Shown here piece after piece: positions 55,624 to 64,000 of a DNA stretch of 64,000 nt; the stretch's first letter is position 1; each line of letters begins with the position of its first letter. Below the pieces are notes generated by a model. That model saw only the letters and a list, made by a program, of their open reading frames with translations. It ran no database searches and was not told the DNA's origin. The stretch comes from Janthinobacterium lividum. GTDB lineage: Bacteria > Pseudomonadota > Gammaproteobacteria > Burkholderiales > Burkholderiaceae_D. The translations under genes and the position numbers were made by a program. The stretch spans positions 124,001 to 188,000 of the forward strand of contig NZ_CP075583.1 of the NCBI RefSeq assembly GCF_023509035.1, given 5' to 3'.

Positions 55624-56730
55624 TTAATACAGCACGACTGAGCGGATCGATTCGCCGCTTTTCATCAAGTCGAAACCTTGATTAATATCATCGAGCTTCA
55701 AACGGTGCGTGATCAGGTCGTCGATATTGAGCTTGCCTTCCATATACCAGTCGACGATCTTCGGCACGTCCGTGCGGCCCCGTGCGCCGCCGAAAGCGGA
55801 ACCTTTCCACACGCGTCCCGTCACCAGCTGGAAGGGGCGGGTGGAAATTTCCTGGCCCGCCGCCGCCACGCCGATGATGATGGACTGGCCCCAGCCCTTG
55901 TGGCAGCACTCAAGCGATTGGCGCATGGTAGTGGTGTTGCCGATGCACTCAAAACTGTAATCGGCGCCGCCATCCGTCAGCTGCACGATCGTGTCAACAA
56001 CGTTTTCCACCTCGTTGGCGTTGACGAAATGCGTCATGCCGAACTTGCGCGCAATGGCCTGGCGCGCCGGGTTGATGTCCACGCCGATGATTTTATCGGC
56101 GCCCACCATCTTGGCCGCCTGGATCACGTTCAAGCCGATGCCGCCCAGGCCGAACACGACCACGTTGGCGCCCGCTTCCACCTTGGCCGTAAACAGCACG
56201 GCGCCTACGCCCGTCGTCACGCCGCAACCGATGTAGCAAACCTTGTCAAAGGGCGCATCTTCGCGGATCTTCGCCAGGGCGATTTCCGGCACGACGATGT
56301 AATTGGAAAAGGTGGAGGTGCCCATGTAGTGGAAGATGGGCTTGCCGTCGATGGAAAAGCGCGAAGTCGCGTCCGGCATCAGGCCGCGGCCCTGCGTGGA
56401 GCGGATCGACTGGCACAAGTTCGTCTTTTGCGACAGACAGAATTTGCACTGGCGGCATTCCGGCGTGTACAGGGGGATGACGTGGTCATCCTTCTTCAGG
56501 CTTTTCACGCCCGGGCCCACGTCGACGACGATGCCGGCGCCTTCATGGCCGAGGATCGAAGGGAAGATGCCTTCCGGATCGGCGCCCGACAGGGTGTAGT
56601 AATCGGTGTGGCAAATGCCGGTGGCCTTGATTTCGACCAGTACTTCGCCCTCGCGCGGGCCGGCCAGGTCGACTTCTTCAATCGTCAGCGGGGCGCCCGC
56701 CTTCCATGCAATCGCTGCTTTGGTTTTCAT
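55624..56730 (-). CDS. frmA: S-(hydroxymethyl)glutathione dehydrogenase / class III alcohol dehydrogenase
   Basis: 368 residues, the family norm. It oxidises the formaldehyde-glutathione adduct with NAD in formaldehyde detoxification, and also reduces S-nitrosoglutathione. Catalytic zinc ligands lie in ATGICHTDYYTLSG and GHEGAG. The structural zinc is held by CRQCKFCLSQKTNLC. The NAD fold is VVVFGLGGIGLNVIQAA. The start at 56730 (MKTKAAIAWKAG) is the conserved one. The usual partner S-formylglutathione hydrolase is not in the window. Confidence 0.96.
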   Translation of the reverse strand: MKTKAAIAWKAGAPLTIEEVDLAGPREGEVLVEIKATGICHTDYYTLSGADPEGIFPSILGHEGAGIVVDVGPGVKSLKKDDHVIPLYTPECRQCKFCLSQKTNLCQSIRSTQGRGLMPDATSRFSIDGKPIFHYMGTSTFSNYIVVPEIALAKIREDAPFDKVCYIGCGVTTGVGAVLFTAKVEAGANVVVFGLGGIGLNVIQAAKMVGADKIIGVDINPARQAIARKFGMTHFVNANEVENVVDTIVQLTDGGADYSFECIGNTTTMRQSLECCHKGWGQSIIIGVAAAGQEISTRPFQLVTGRVWKGSAFGGARGRTDVPKIVDWYMEGKLNIDDLITHRLKLDDINQGFDLMKSGESIRSVVLY

Positions 56731-56830
56731 GTTTGTCCTGTCTATGGTTGAACCAGGCGCGCCAGCGCGCCGTATCGTCACATCATAACAAGGCAGACGC
56801 CGACATGCCACGCCGGCGCCGGTACAACGT

Positions 56831-57463
56831 TTACTTGGTTTTCGCCCGATTCAAAAACGCACCGTGCAAGCCGTTCAGGGTTTCCTCGGCCAGCAATAGC
56901 TGGCTGGCGATTTCATTGATCTTGCGGCGGCTCGAGCGTGCATGGTCGCGCAGCACTTCGAAAGCCGTGTTGCGGTCCGTCTGGAATTTCCCCATCAAGA
57001 GGCCCACGGCCAGGCTCGTTTCGCGGCCGGCGGCCAGGGCCGCGTTCAGATTCAGCTCGGTACGGCGCAACTGGCGGATTTCATCGGCGCGCGCCAGGCC
57101 CGCTTCGAAGGCGGGCATCAAACGGCCTTCATCGACGGGTTTGACGACATAGCCGACAGCGCCGTAGGCGGCCGCCTGCTTGCCCGATTCGCTGTCGCCG
57201 CTGCCGGACAGGAACATGAACGGCACGGCCGTTTCGCCGTGCAAGCGCTTGGCCAGTTCCAGGCCGGACATGCCCGGCATGTGGATGTCGAGCAAGGCCA
57301 GGTCAGGCTCGCGCTGGGCAATCAGCTGCAACGCCACTTCGGCCGAATGGGCCAGGGCCGTTTCGTAGCCCGCATGGCGCAGGACTTCGCCGAGAAATTC
57401 CAACAGGAGCTGGTCATCGTCAACGATCAGGATAAGGCGTTTGGCGGCGGCTGGCTGACTCAT
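56831..57463 (-). CDS. Response regulator with ANTAR RNA-binding output domain
   Basis: 210 residues. A receiver domain (IVDDDQLLLEFL, phospho-Asp in LALLDIHMPG, Lys in VVKPVDEG) is followed by a coiled coil and an ANTAR domain (about 135-195, AVGLLMGKFQTDRNTAFEVLRDHARSS interrupted here for length). ANTAR proteins prevent termination by binding paired RNA hairpins in leader transcripts. The cognate kinase and target RNA are not evident; it lies downstream of the thi operon on the same strand. Confidence 0.88.
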   Translation of the reverse strand: MSQPAAAKRLILIVDDDQLLLEFLGEVLRHAGYETALAHSAEVALQLIAQREPDLALLDIHMPGMSGLELAKRLHGETAVPFMFLSGSGDSESGKQAAAYGAVGYVVKPVDEGRLMPAFEAGLARADEIRQLRRTELNLNAALAAGRETSLAVGLLMGKFQTDRNTAFEVLRDHARSSRRKINEIASQLLLAEETLNGLHGAFLNRAKTK

Positions 57464-57542
57464 GGGTAAAGGGACCTTGGTAATGAATGATGCTCATATT
57501 ATATGCCGATTATTCCCCCAAACCAGCGTTGCACGCCCATGC

Positions 57543-58178
57543 TCATGCCGCAAACAAGTGATTGAATTGCTGCACCGCAATATCCACCTCGTCCGCCTGG
57601 TAGACGTTGCTCAATACGTTGCCAAATACGCTGCTGATGGCCGCCACCATGTCGGCGCCACGCGCGACCAGCGGCGCCGCGTTCTCCGGCGTCATGCCGC
57701 CGATCACCACGCAGGGCAAGGCGATCTCGCGCTTGGCCTGCAACACGATATCGAGGGGCGTCGTCACCGGATACTTTTTCACCAGCGACGGATAAAAGCC
57801 GCCGAAGGCCACATAGCTGGCGCCGCCGGCCTGCGCCGTCCTTGCCAAGGCCATGTCGCCATAGCAGGAAGCGCCGACAAGCTTGTCCTTGCCCAGACGC
57901 GCGCGCACCTGCGCCACGGACGCATCGGTGCCGCCCACGTGCACGCCATCCGCATCAAGCTCTTCGCACAGCTCGATAAAATCATTGATGATGAAAGGCA
58001 CGCCATACTTGCGGGCCAGCGCCAGCAGGGCGCCCGCCTGTTCGCGCCGTTGCTCCGCCTCGGCGCTCTTGTGGCGGTATTGCAGCAGGGCCACGCCGCC
58101 GTGCAAAGCCTGTTCCGTGCTGTCGAGCAGGCGGTCGGTGTCATCCCAGTTGGGGGTGACCAGATACAGTCCACGCAT
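57543..58178 (-). CDS. thiE: Thiamine-phosphate synthase
   Basis: 211 residues. It joins the pyrimidine and thiazole halves of thiamine. It has the TIM-barrel segments GLYLVTPNW, LLQYRHKS, PFIINDFIELCEELDADGVH (HVGG region) and PCVVIGGMTPENA. AAGGA lies before the start. It is the last gene of thiC-thiS-thiG-thiD-thiE. Confidence 0.95.
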   Translation of the reverse strand: MRGLYLVTPNWDDTDRLLDSTEQALHGGVALLQYRHKSAEAEQRREQAGALLALARKYGVPFIINDFIELCEELDADGVHVGGTDASVAQVRARLGKDKLVGASCYGDMALARTAQAGGASYVAFGGFYPSLVKKYPVTTPLDIVLQAKREIALPCVVIGGMTPENAAPLVARGADMVAAISSVFGNVLSNVYQADEVDIAVQQFNHLFAA

Positions 58179-58188
58179 GATGTTTTCC

Positions 58189-58950
58189 TTATTGAATGAA
58201 TCGTTGCGGCATCAACTGACCTGGCGCAATCGCATACGCGCCGGCCAGGGCCGCATGGCAATAGCTTTGCGCCAGATCCAGCGCTTCGGGTAACGTCTGC
58301 CCCAATGCCAGGCGCGCCGCGATGGCGGACGCCAAGGTGCAGCCGCTGCCGTGGAAGGCGCCAGGCAGGCGCGGCCACCGCCACGCGCGCTCGCCGCCCC
58401 CGGCGTCAAACCATCGGTTGACGATTACCGCGCCCTCGCCATGCCCGCCCGTCACCAGCACGTGCTTGCAGCCTTGCGCGCGCAAGGCTGCCTCGCCGCC
58501 CAAGGCCAGCGCTTCCGGCCCGTTCGGTACGATGACGGTAGTCACCGGCAGCAAGGGCGCCAGCGTCAGCACGGCATCGTCCCGGCTAAGCACGTCGCCA
58601 TGGCCGCTGGCCAGCACGGGATCGAGCACCACGGGCAAGTCCGGCCGGGTCAGCCGCAATTGCGCGATCAGTTGCGCGATGACGGCCGCATTCGCGGCAC
58701 TGCCGGGAATGCCGATCTTGACGGCGTGAATCGCCATCTTGGCTATCAGCGCCTGCGCCTGCCGGCGCAGCAATTCCGGCGCCACCGGTTCGACAGCAAA
58801 CACGCGGTCGTTGTCCTGCACCGTCAGCGCCGTGATCACGGGCAAGGCATGTGCGCCCTGCGCCGCAATCGCCACAATATCGGCGGCCAGACCGGCGCCG
58901 CCCGACGGGTCGAGACCGGCAAACACCAGCACGGTGGGACGATGTGGCAT
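58189..58950 (-). CDS. thiD: Hydroxymethylpyrimidine/phosphomethylpyrimidine kinase
   Basis: 253 residues. It phosphorylates the thiamine pyrimidine twice. The ribokinase-fold features FAGLDPSGGAGLAADI at the N-terminus and FHGSGCTLASAIAA with the catalytic Cys near the end are present. ATG 58950 is used; a GTG at 58956 overlapping the thiG stop is also possible. It ends 10 bases before thiE. Confidence 0.94.
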   Translation of the reverse strand: MPHRPTVLVFAGLDPSGGAGLAADIVAIAAQGAHALPVITALTVQDNDRVFAVEPVAPELLRRQAQALIAKMAIHAVKIGIPGSAANAAVIAQLIAQLRLTRPDLPVVLDPVLASGHGDVLSRDDAVLTLAPLLPVTTVIVPNGPEALALGGEAALRAQGCKHVLVTGGHGEGAVIVNRWFDAGGGERAWRWPRLPGAFHGSGCTLASAIAARLALGQTLPEALDLAQSYCHAALAGAYAIAPGQLMPQRFIQ

Positions 58951-58952
58951 CG

Positions 58953-59747
58953 TCACGCCAGGCGGCCCGCCATCGGCGACGACGGCGAAGCGGCGAATTT
59001 ACGCGGCATGCGGCCCGCCAGAAACGCTTCGCGCCCGGCCCGCACGGCCAGCTTCATCGCATGCGCCATGCGCACGGGATCGCGCGCGCCGGCAATGGCC
59101 GTATTCATCAGCACGCCATCGCAACCGAGCTCCATGGCGATGGCCGCATCCGACGCCGTGCCCACGCCAGCATCGACGAGCACCGGCACTTTCGCCTGGT
59201 CGATGATCAAGGACAGATTCCACGGATTCAAGATGCCCATGCCCGAGCCGATCAGAGAAGCGAGGGGCATGACGGCCACGCAGCCGATGTCTTCCAAAAT
59301 CTTCGCCTGGATAGGGTCGTCGCTGCAGTAGACCATCACGTCAAAGCCATCCTTGACCAGCGCTTCGGCCGCGATCAGGGTTTCCGGCATGTGCGGAAAC
59401 AGGGTCTTTTCATCGCCCAGCACTTCCAGTTTCACCAGATTGCGCCCGCCCAACAGCTCGCGCGCCAGTTGCAGGGTGTACACGGCATCTTTCGCGTTGT
59501 AGCAGCCGGCCGTGTTCGGCAATATCGTGTACTGGTCCGGCGGCACGACATCGAGCAAGCTGGGCGCGTTCGGGTCTTGCCCGATATTCACGCGGCGGAT
59601 GGCCACCGTGATGATCTGCGCCTCGGCCGCATCGGTGGCTTCGCGCGTCTGCGGCAAGTCCTTGTACTTGCCGCTGCCCACCAGCAGGCGCGATTGGTAC
59701 TGTTTTCCCGCGATGGTCAGCAAGTCATTATTTGTTGCGGTATTCAT
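58953..59747 (-). CDS. thiG: Thiazole synthase
   Basis: 264 residues. It forms the thiazole ring with ThiS thiocarboxylate. Visible are [14 protein letters not shown] [11 protein letters not shown] near the start, [37 protein letters not shown] and [15 protein letters not shown] repeat element separates it from thiS, which is unusual within a tight operon. The start follows AAGGA closely. Confidence 0.96.
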   Translation of the reverse strand: MNTATNNDLLTIAGKQYQSRLLVGSGKYKDLPQTREATDAAEAQIITVAIRRVNIGQDPNAPSLLDVVPPDQYTILPNTAGCYNAKDAVYTLQLARELLGGRNLVKLEVLGDEKTLFPHMPETLIAAEALVKDGFDVMVYCSDDPIQAKILEDIGCVAVMPLASLIGSGMGILNPWNLSLIIDQAKVPVLVDAGVGTASDAAIAMELGCDGVLMNTAIAGARDPVRMAHAMKLAVRAGREAFLAGRMPRKFAASPSSPMAGRLA

Positions 59748-59770
59748 GTGCTTTTCCTTAAGTTTTTAAA

Positions 59771-59887
59771 CGTCCAAAGAAAACCGTAGCGAGCGGCGAT
59801 GATTTGTGGCCGAGACGCGCAACCGTGCTTGAGCACGGTGAGCATCGCAGGCCGCAAAGCACGACGCGCAGTAGGTTTGCTTGGACG
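59771..59887 (-). repeat. Dispersed palindromic intergenic repeat, copy B
   Basis: 117 bases with outer inverted ends CGTCCAA and TTGGACG and an inner hairpin CCGTGCTTGAGCACGG. Reverse-complemented, it matches copy A at 19185-19296 closely, including GGCCTGCGATGCTCACCGT and CCGCTCGCTACGGTTTT. It sits between thiS and thiG in the thiamine operon. Confidence 0.85.
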
Positions 59888-59890
59888 TTT

Positions 59891-60103
59891 TCAGCCGCCG
59901 CCGATGGCGCGGACTATTTCCACTTGATCCTGGCTTTGCAAGGTCTTGCCCGGCCACGCCTTGCGCGGCACGACGTTGCGGTTGACGGCCAGCGCCAGCG
60001 CCTGGTTTTCCAGCGACAGCGCGGCGATCAGTTGGTCCAGGGTTTGCCCGGGCGGCACCTGGTGCGGCGCGCCGTTGAGCGTGATGGATATCAATGCAGG
60101 CAT
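59891..60103 (-). CDS. thiS: Sulfur carrier protein ThiS
   Basis: 70 residues. It carries sulfur as a C-terminal thiocarboxylate for thiazole synthesis. The ubiquitin-like fold ends in RAIGGG, so the C-terminal Gly pair is kept but one further Gly is present. PALISITLNGAPHQVPPGQT marks the N-terminus. It starts 11 bases after thiC. Confidence 0.93.
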   Translation of the reverse strand: MPALISITLNGAPHQVPPGQTLDQLIAALSLENQALALAVNRNVVPRKAWPGKTLQSQDQVEIVRAIGGG

Positions 60104-60114
60104 CACGCTCTCCT

Positions 60115-62029
<1,915 letters not shown>

Positions 62030-62116
62030 TTTGGCTCCTTGGCTAGACTATTTTTAAGCCTGGAGCCAGCTAAGGAGGTTCGGCTGCGCGCACGCGGAAA
62101 AGCGGGGTGCGTTCAT

Positions 62117-62218
62117 CCTAAAGCTTCCCTTCGCTGGCATTATCCAGATCAGGTTCGGAGGGTATTTCTCACCCGCGCTTGCACTGTGTTTCCACAGCGA
62201 AAGGCAGGACCCCTAGCG
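62117..62218 (-). promoter_or_regulatory. TPP (THI-box) riboswitch
   Basis: On the minus strand the conserved parts are in order: AGGGGTCCTGCC, GGTGAGAAATACCC, then GAACCTGATCTGGATAATGC and CCAGCGAAGGGAA. These form the pyrimidine- and pyrophosphate-sensing helices of TPP riboswitches. It precedes thiC by about 90 bases. Downstream, CTCCTT and GGCTCC can pair with the thiC ribosome site AAGGAGCC, so translation control is likely. Confidence 0.96.
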
Positions 62219-62243
62219 TTTGCCGCCTTGCGGCAGCGAGCCA

Positions 62244-62249
62244 ATTATA
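62244..62249 (-). promoter_or_regulatory. Candidate -10 box of the thiamine operon
   Basis: TATAAT on the minus strand, 26 bases before the riboswitch begins. No good -35 sequence is seen at 16-18 bases. Confidence 0.45.
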
Positions 62250-62308
62250 CGCGGTTCACGCCGCGTGGCCAGATGATTTCTTGCAGCTGTCGTCTTTGTG
62301 CTTCGGCG

Positions 62309-62563
62309 TTACTTCTTCTTGCCCCAGCGCCAGCTGGTCGGTTCGCCCTTCAGTTGGCAGATGAAAATGAGCACGGCAACGATGGCCACTTCATACACGA
62401 TGTAGCCAACCAGCATGGTTTGCGGCGGGAACAGGAACGCGCCGCAGGCGAACAGCGCCAGCGCGGCCAGGAACACCAGCCAGCCCTGCCAGGTAATGGG
62501 CAAGCCCCAGCCCCAGCCATAGGTCTTGGCGGGAAACCAGTAGGAGGGAGATTTGTCAGCCAT
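62309..62563 (-). CDS. Small two-span membrane protein
   Basis: 84 residues, no recognised function. It begins with SYWFPAKTYGWGWGLPITWQ and has two hydrophobic helices (about 27-45 and 50-68), ending in a basic tail SWRWGKKK. AAGGA is 6 bases before the start. It is a stand-alone gene between the riboswitch and the signalling genes. Confidence 0.8.
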   Translation of the reverse strand: MADKSPSYWFPAKTYGWGWGLPITWQGWLVFLAALALFACGAFLFPPQTMLVGYIVYEVAIVAVLIFICQLKGEPTSWRWGKKK

Positions 62564-62602
62564 GATGCTTTCCTTGTGGATATGGATAGCAGCAAGTATA
62601 AA

Positions 62603-63409
62603 TCAGGCGCTCCGATGGCGCTCCGTGACATCGAGGCCGATGCCGCGGTAGCCGATGAAGCGGCTGCCATTGTCGAACATCGGTTCGCCGCTCACCTGCA
62701 GGTATTGCGTGCTGCCGTCCGGATTGGCGCGGCTATAGATGAAGTCGAGAAACGGTTCGCGCGCGGCGATCTTGGCGTCGAGCAAGGCCCGCTCGGCCGC
62801 GTTCCAGCGCTGCGGCTCTTCTTCGCTGCCGATGCCCAGCATTTCGGCCACGGGGCCGGAAAAACGCGTCAGATTGCCTTGCGCATCCTGCTCCCAGTAC
62901 CAGTCGGACGACAGTTCCGTGAAGCGCTGGAAGCGCGCTTCGCTTTCGCGCAACTCCGCCGTGCGCTCTTCCACCATCTGTTCCAGCGACTTGTTGTATT
63001 CGGCCAGCTTCTGGTACAGCAAGCGCACTTCCAGCATATTGTGGATGCGCGTTTTCACTTCCACCAGGTCGAAGGGCTTGCTGACGAAGTCCTTGGCGCC
63101 CGCCTGCAGCGCGCGCAGCTTGTGGCCCGGCTGGGCCGTGATCACCAGCACGGGCAGATAGCTGCCCGCCTCGAGGTCGCGCAAGCCTTCCATCACTTCG
63201 AAGCCATCCATTTCCGGCATCTGCAAGTCGAGCAGGATCAAGTCGTAGCGGTGCTGCTGGTGCAGCGCGTGCACGGCTTGCGGGTCCATGGTGGAAGTGA
63301 TGCGCGTATAGCCGGCATTGCGCAGCACCTGTTCCAGCAGCATGACGTTGGCCTCCTGGTCGTCAACGATGAGGATGCTGGCGTTCAGGATCTCGGTGGC
63401 TTGAAGCAT
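62603..63409 (-). CDS. Response regulator with C-terminal PAS domain
   Basis: 268 residues. The receiver domain has ILIVDDQEANVMLLEQ, the phospho-Asp in LILLDLQMPEMDG and Lys in FVSKPFDLVEVK. A coiled coil (YQKLAEYNKSLEQMVEERTAEL) leads to a PAS domain with SSDWYWEQDAQGNLT and YRGIGLDVTERH. It lacks a kinase or DNA-binding output, so it may signal by contact. It follows the hybrid kinase gene by 28 bases. Confidence 0.88.
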   Translation of the reverse strand: MLQATEILNASILIVDDQEANVMLLEQVLRNAGYTRITSTMDPQAVHALHQQHRYDLILLDLQMPEMDGFEVMEGLRDLEAGSYLPVLVITAQPGHKLRALQAGAKDFVSKPFDLVEVKTRIHNMLEVRLLYQKLAEYNKSLEQMVEERTAELRESEARFQRFTELSSDWYWEQDAQGNLTRFSGPVAEMLGIGSEEEPQRWNAAERALLDAKIAAREPFLDFIYSRANPDGSTQYLQVSGEPMFDNGSRFIGYRGIGLDVTERHRSA

Positions 63410-63437
63410 GGCGGTATTCCTAAAATGAAGTGCTGAA

Positions 63438-64000
63438 TTAGCGTACTGTGTGAATGTCGTCGGCCAGGCCGTGCGCGGCCGCATGGTGCAGGGCCACGTC
63501 GAGCGCATCCATGAATTCGACGACCTTGATCGGCTTGGTCAGGTAGCGGAAGAAGCCCGCTTCCAGGCCCTTCTCGATATCGCGCGGCACGGCGTTGGCC
63601 GACAGGGCCATCACGGGAATGTGGCTGGTGAGTGGATCGTCGTGCAATATATGCAGGGCGCCATAACCGCTGATGCCGGGCAGGTTGATATCCATCAAGA
63701 TCACGTCCGGCTGATAGGTGCGCGCCAGGTCGATACCCAGGTGCGCATCGATGGCCGTGAGCAGTTTCAAATCGCTGCGGCGGGCGATCAATTGCTCCAC
63801 CAGCGCCAGGTTGGCAGGATTGTCTTCCACGTACAGCAAGGTGCGCTGGCTTTCCTGTTTTTCCTGTACCACGGGCAAGGCTTCACCCTCTTCCAGGTGC
63901 AGTTCGGGTGCGCGCGAGGCCTTGAATTCGACCCAGAAAGTGGTGCCCAGGCCTACCGTGCTATCCACGCCAATCTGGCCACCCATCAGTTCGACCAGCT
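63438..64000 (-). CDS. Hybrid sensor histidine kinase, C-terminal part only (gene runs past the window)
   Basis: The visible part is the last roughly 187 residues. It begins inside the ATPase domain (GGQIGVDSTVGLGTTFWVEF, the G2 region) and continues to a receiver domain with LLYVEDNPANLALVEQ, the phospho-Asp in VILMDINLPGISG and Lys in YLTKPIK. The upstream sensor and phospho-acceptor parts are outside. It is probably co-transcribed with the following PAS response regulator. Confidence 0.88.
   Translation of the reverse strand, partial: LVELMGGQIGVDSTVGLGTTFWVEFKASRAPELHLEEGEALPVVQEKQESQRTLLYVEDNPANLALVEQLIARRSDLKLLTAIDAHLGIDLARTYQPDVILMDINLPGISGYGALHILHDDPLTSHIPVMALSANAVPRDIEKGLEAGFFRYLTKPIKVVEFMDALDVALHHAAAHGLADDIHTVR

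Overview
The window looks like chromosome from a GC-rich betaproteobacterium of the order Burkholderiales. Gene content and order fit family Oxalobacteraceae best (a Janthinobacterium/Duganella/Massilia-like genome). Pointers are yggS-proC beside pilT-pilU, oxyR next to ubiA, a Rieske gene beside xseB-ispA-dxs, polA followed by a DUF2782-like gene and thrB, and a BPSS1780-type membrane protein. The genus is inferred from context only. No tRNA, rRNA, CRISPR array, IS element or prophage was seen.

Layout. 1-2444: cytochrome c oxidase subunits I (cut by the window edge) and II. 2911-5176: a BioC-like methyltransferase, a ComF-family phosphoribosyltransferase and trmL. 5173-14392: six same-strand genes forming a putative trans-envelope system around a 1231-residue tubulin/FtsZ-like GTPase. 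This is the least described and most interesting part of the window. 14520-17280: heptose adenylyltransferase, a DUF3717-like protein, oxyR and ubiA. 17389-20667: a yqjD/yqjE/yqjK-like membrane set, a DUF3455-like lipoprotein, and an ECF sigma/anti-sigma pair. 20675-27263: proC, yggS, pilT, pilU, glutathione peroxidase and a GGDEF-EAL protein. 27421-31933: glcDEF glycolate oxidase and an ATP:cob(I)alamin adenosyltransferase. 31987-32906: a small operon of two six-cysteine secreted peptides flanking a membrane-anchored glutaredoxin. 33209-41840: a FUSC transporter, dxs-ispA-xseB, a Rieske oxygenase, a DMT transporter and sseA. 41883-45806: an ABC-F ATPase with a leader ORF, a ZIP transporter and a dienelactone hydrolase. 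45835-56730: polA, thrB, uvrD and a class III alcohol dehydrogenase. 56831-64000: an ANTAR regulator, the TPP-riboswitch-controlled thiC-S-G-D-E operon, and two-component signalling genes.

A feature of the sequence itself is that about nine otherwise convincing genes are broken by single-base indels. They include ctaD, ubiA, gpx, glcF, thiC and the sigma factor gene, and the indels mostly lie in homopolymers of 4-6 bases. Several of these genes are housekeeping genes, so residual sequencing or assembly error is more likely than real gene loss. These genes are annotated here over their full extent.

Two copies of a dispersed palindromic repeat (19185-19296 and 59771-59887) and a separate 160-bp inverted-repeat element (27262-27422) lie in intergenic spacers.
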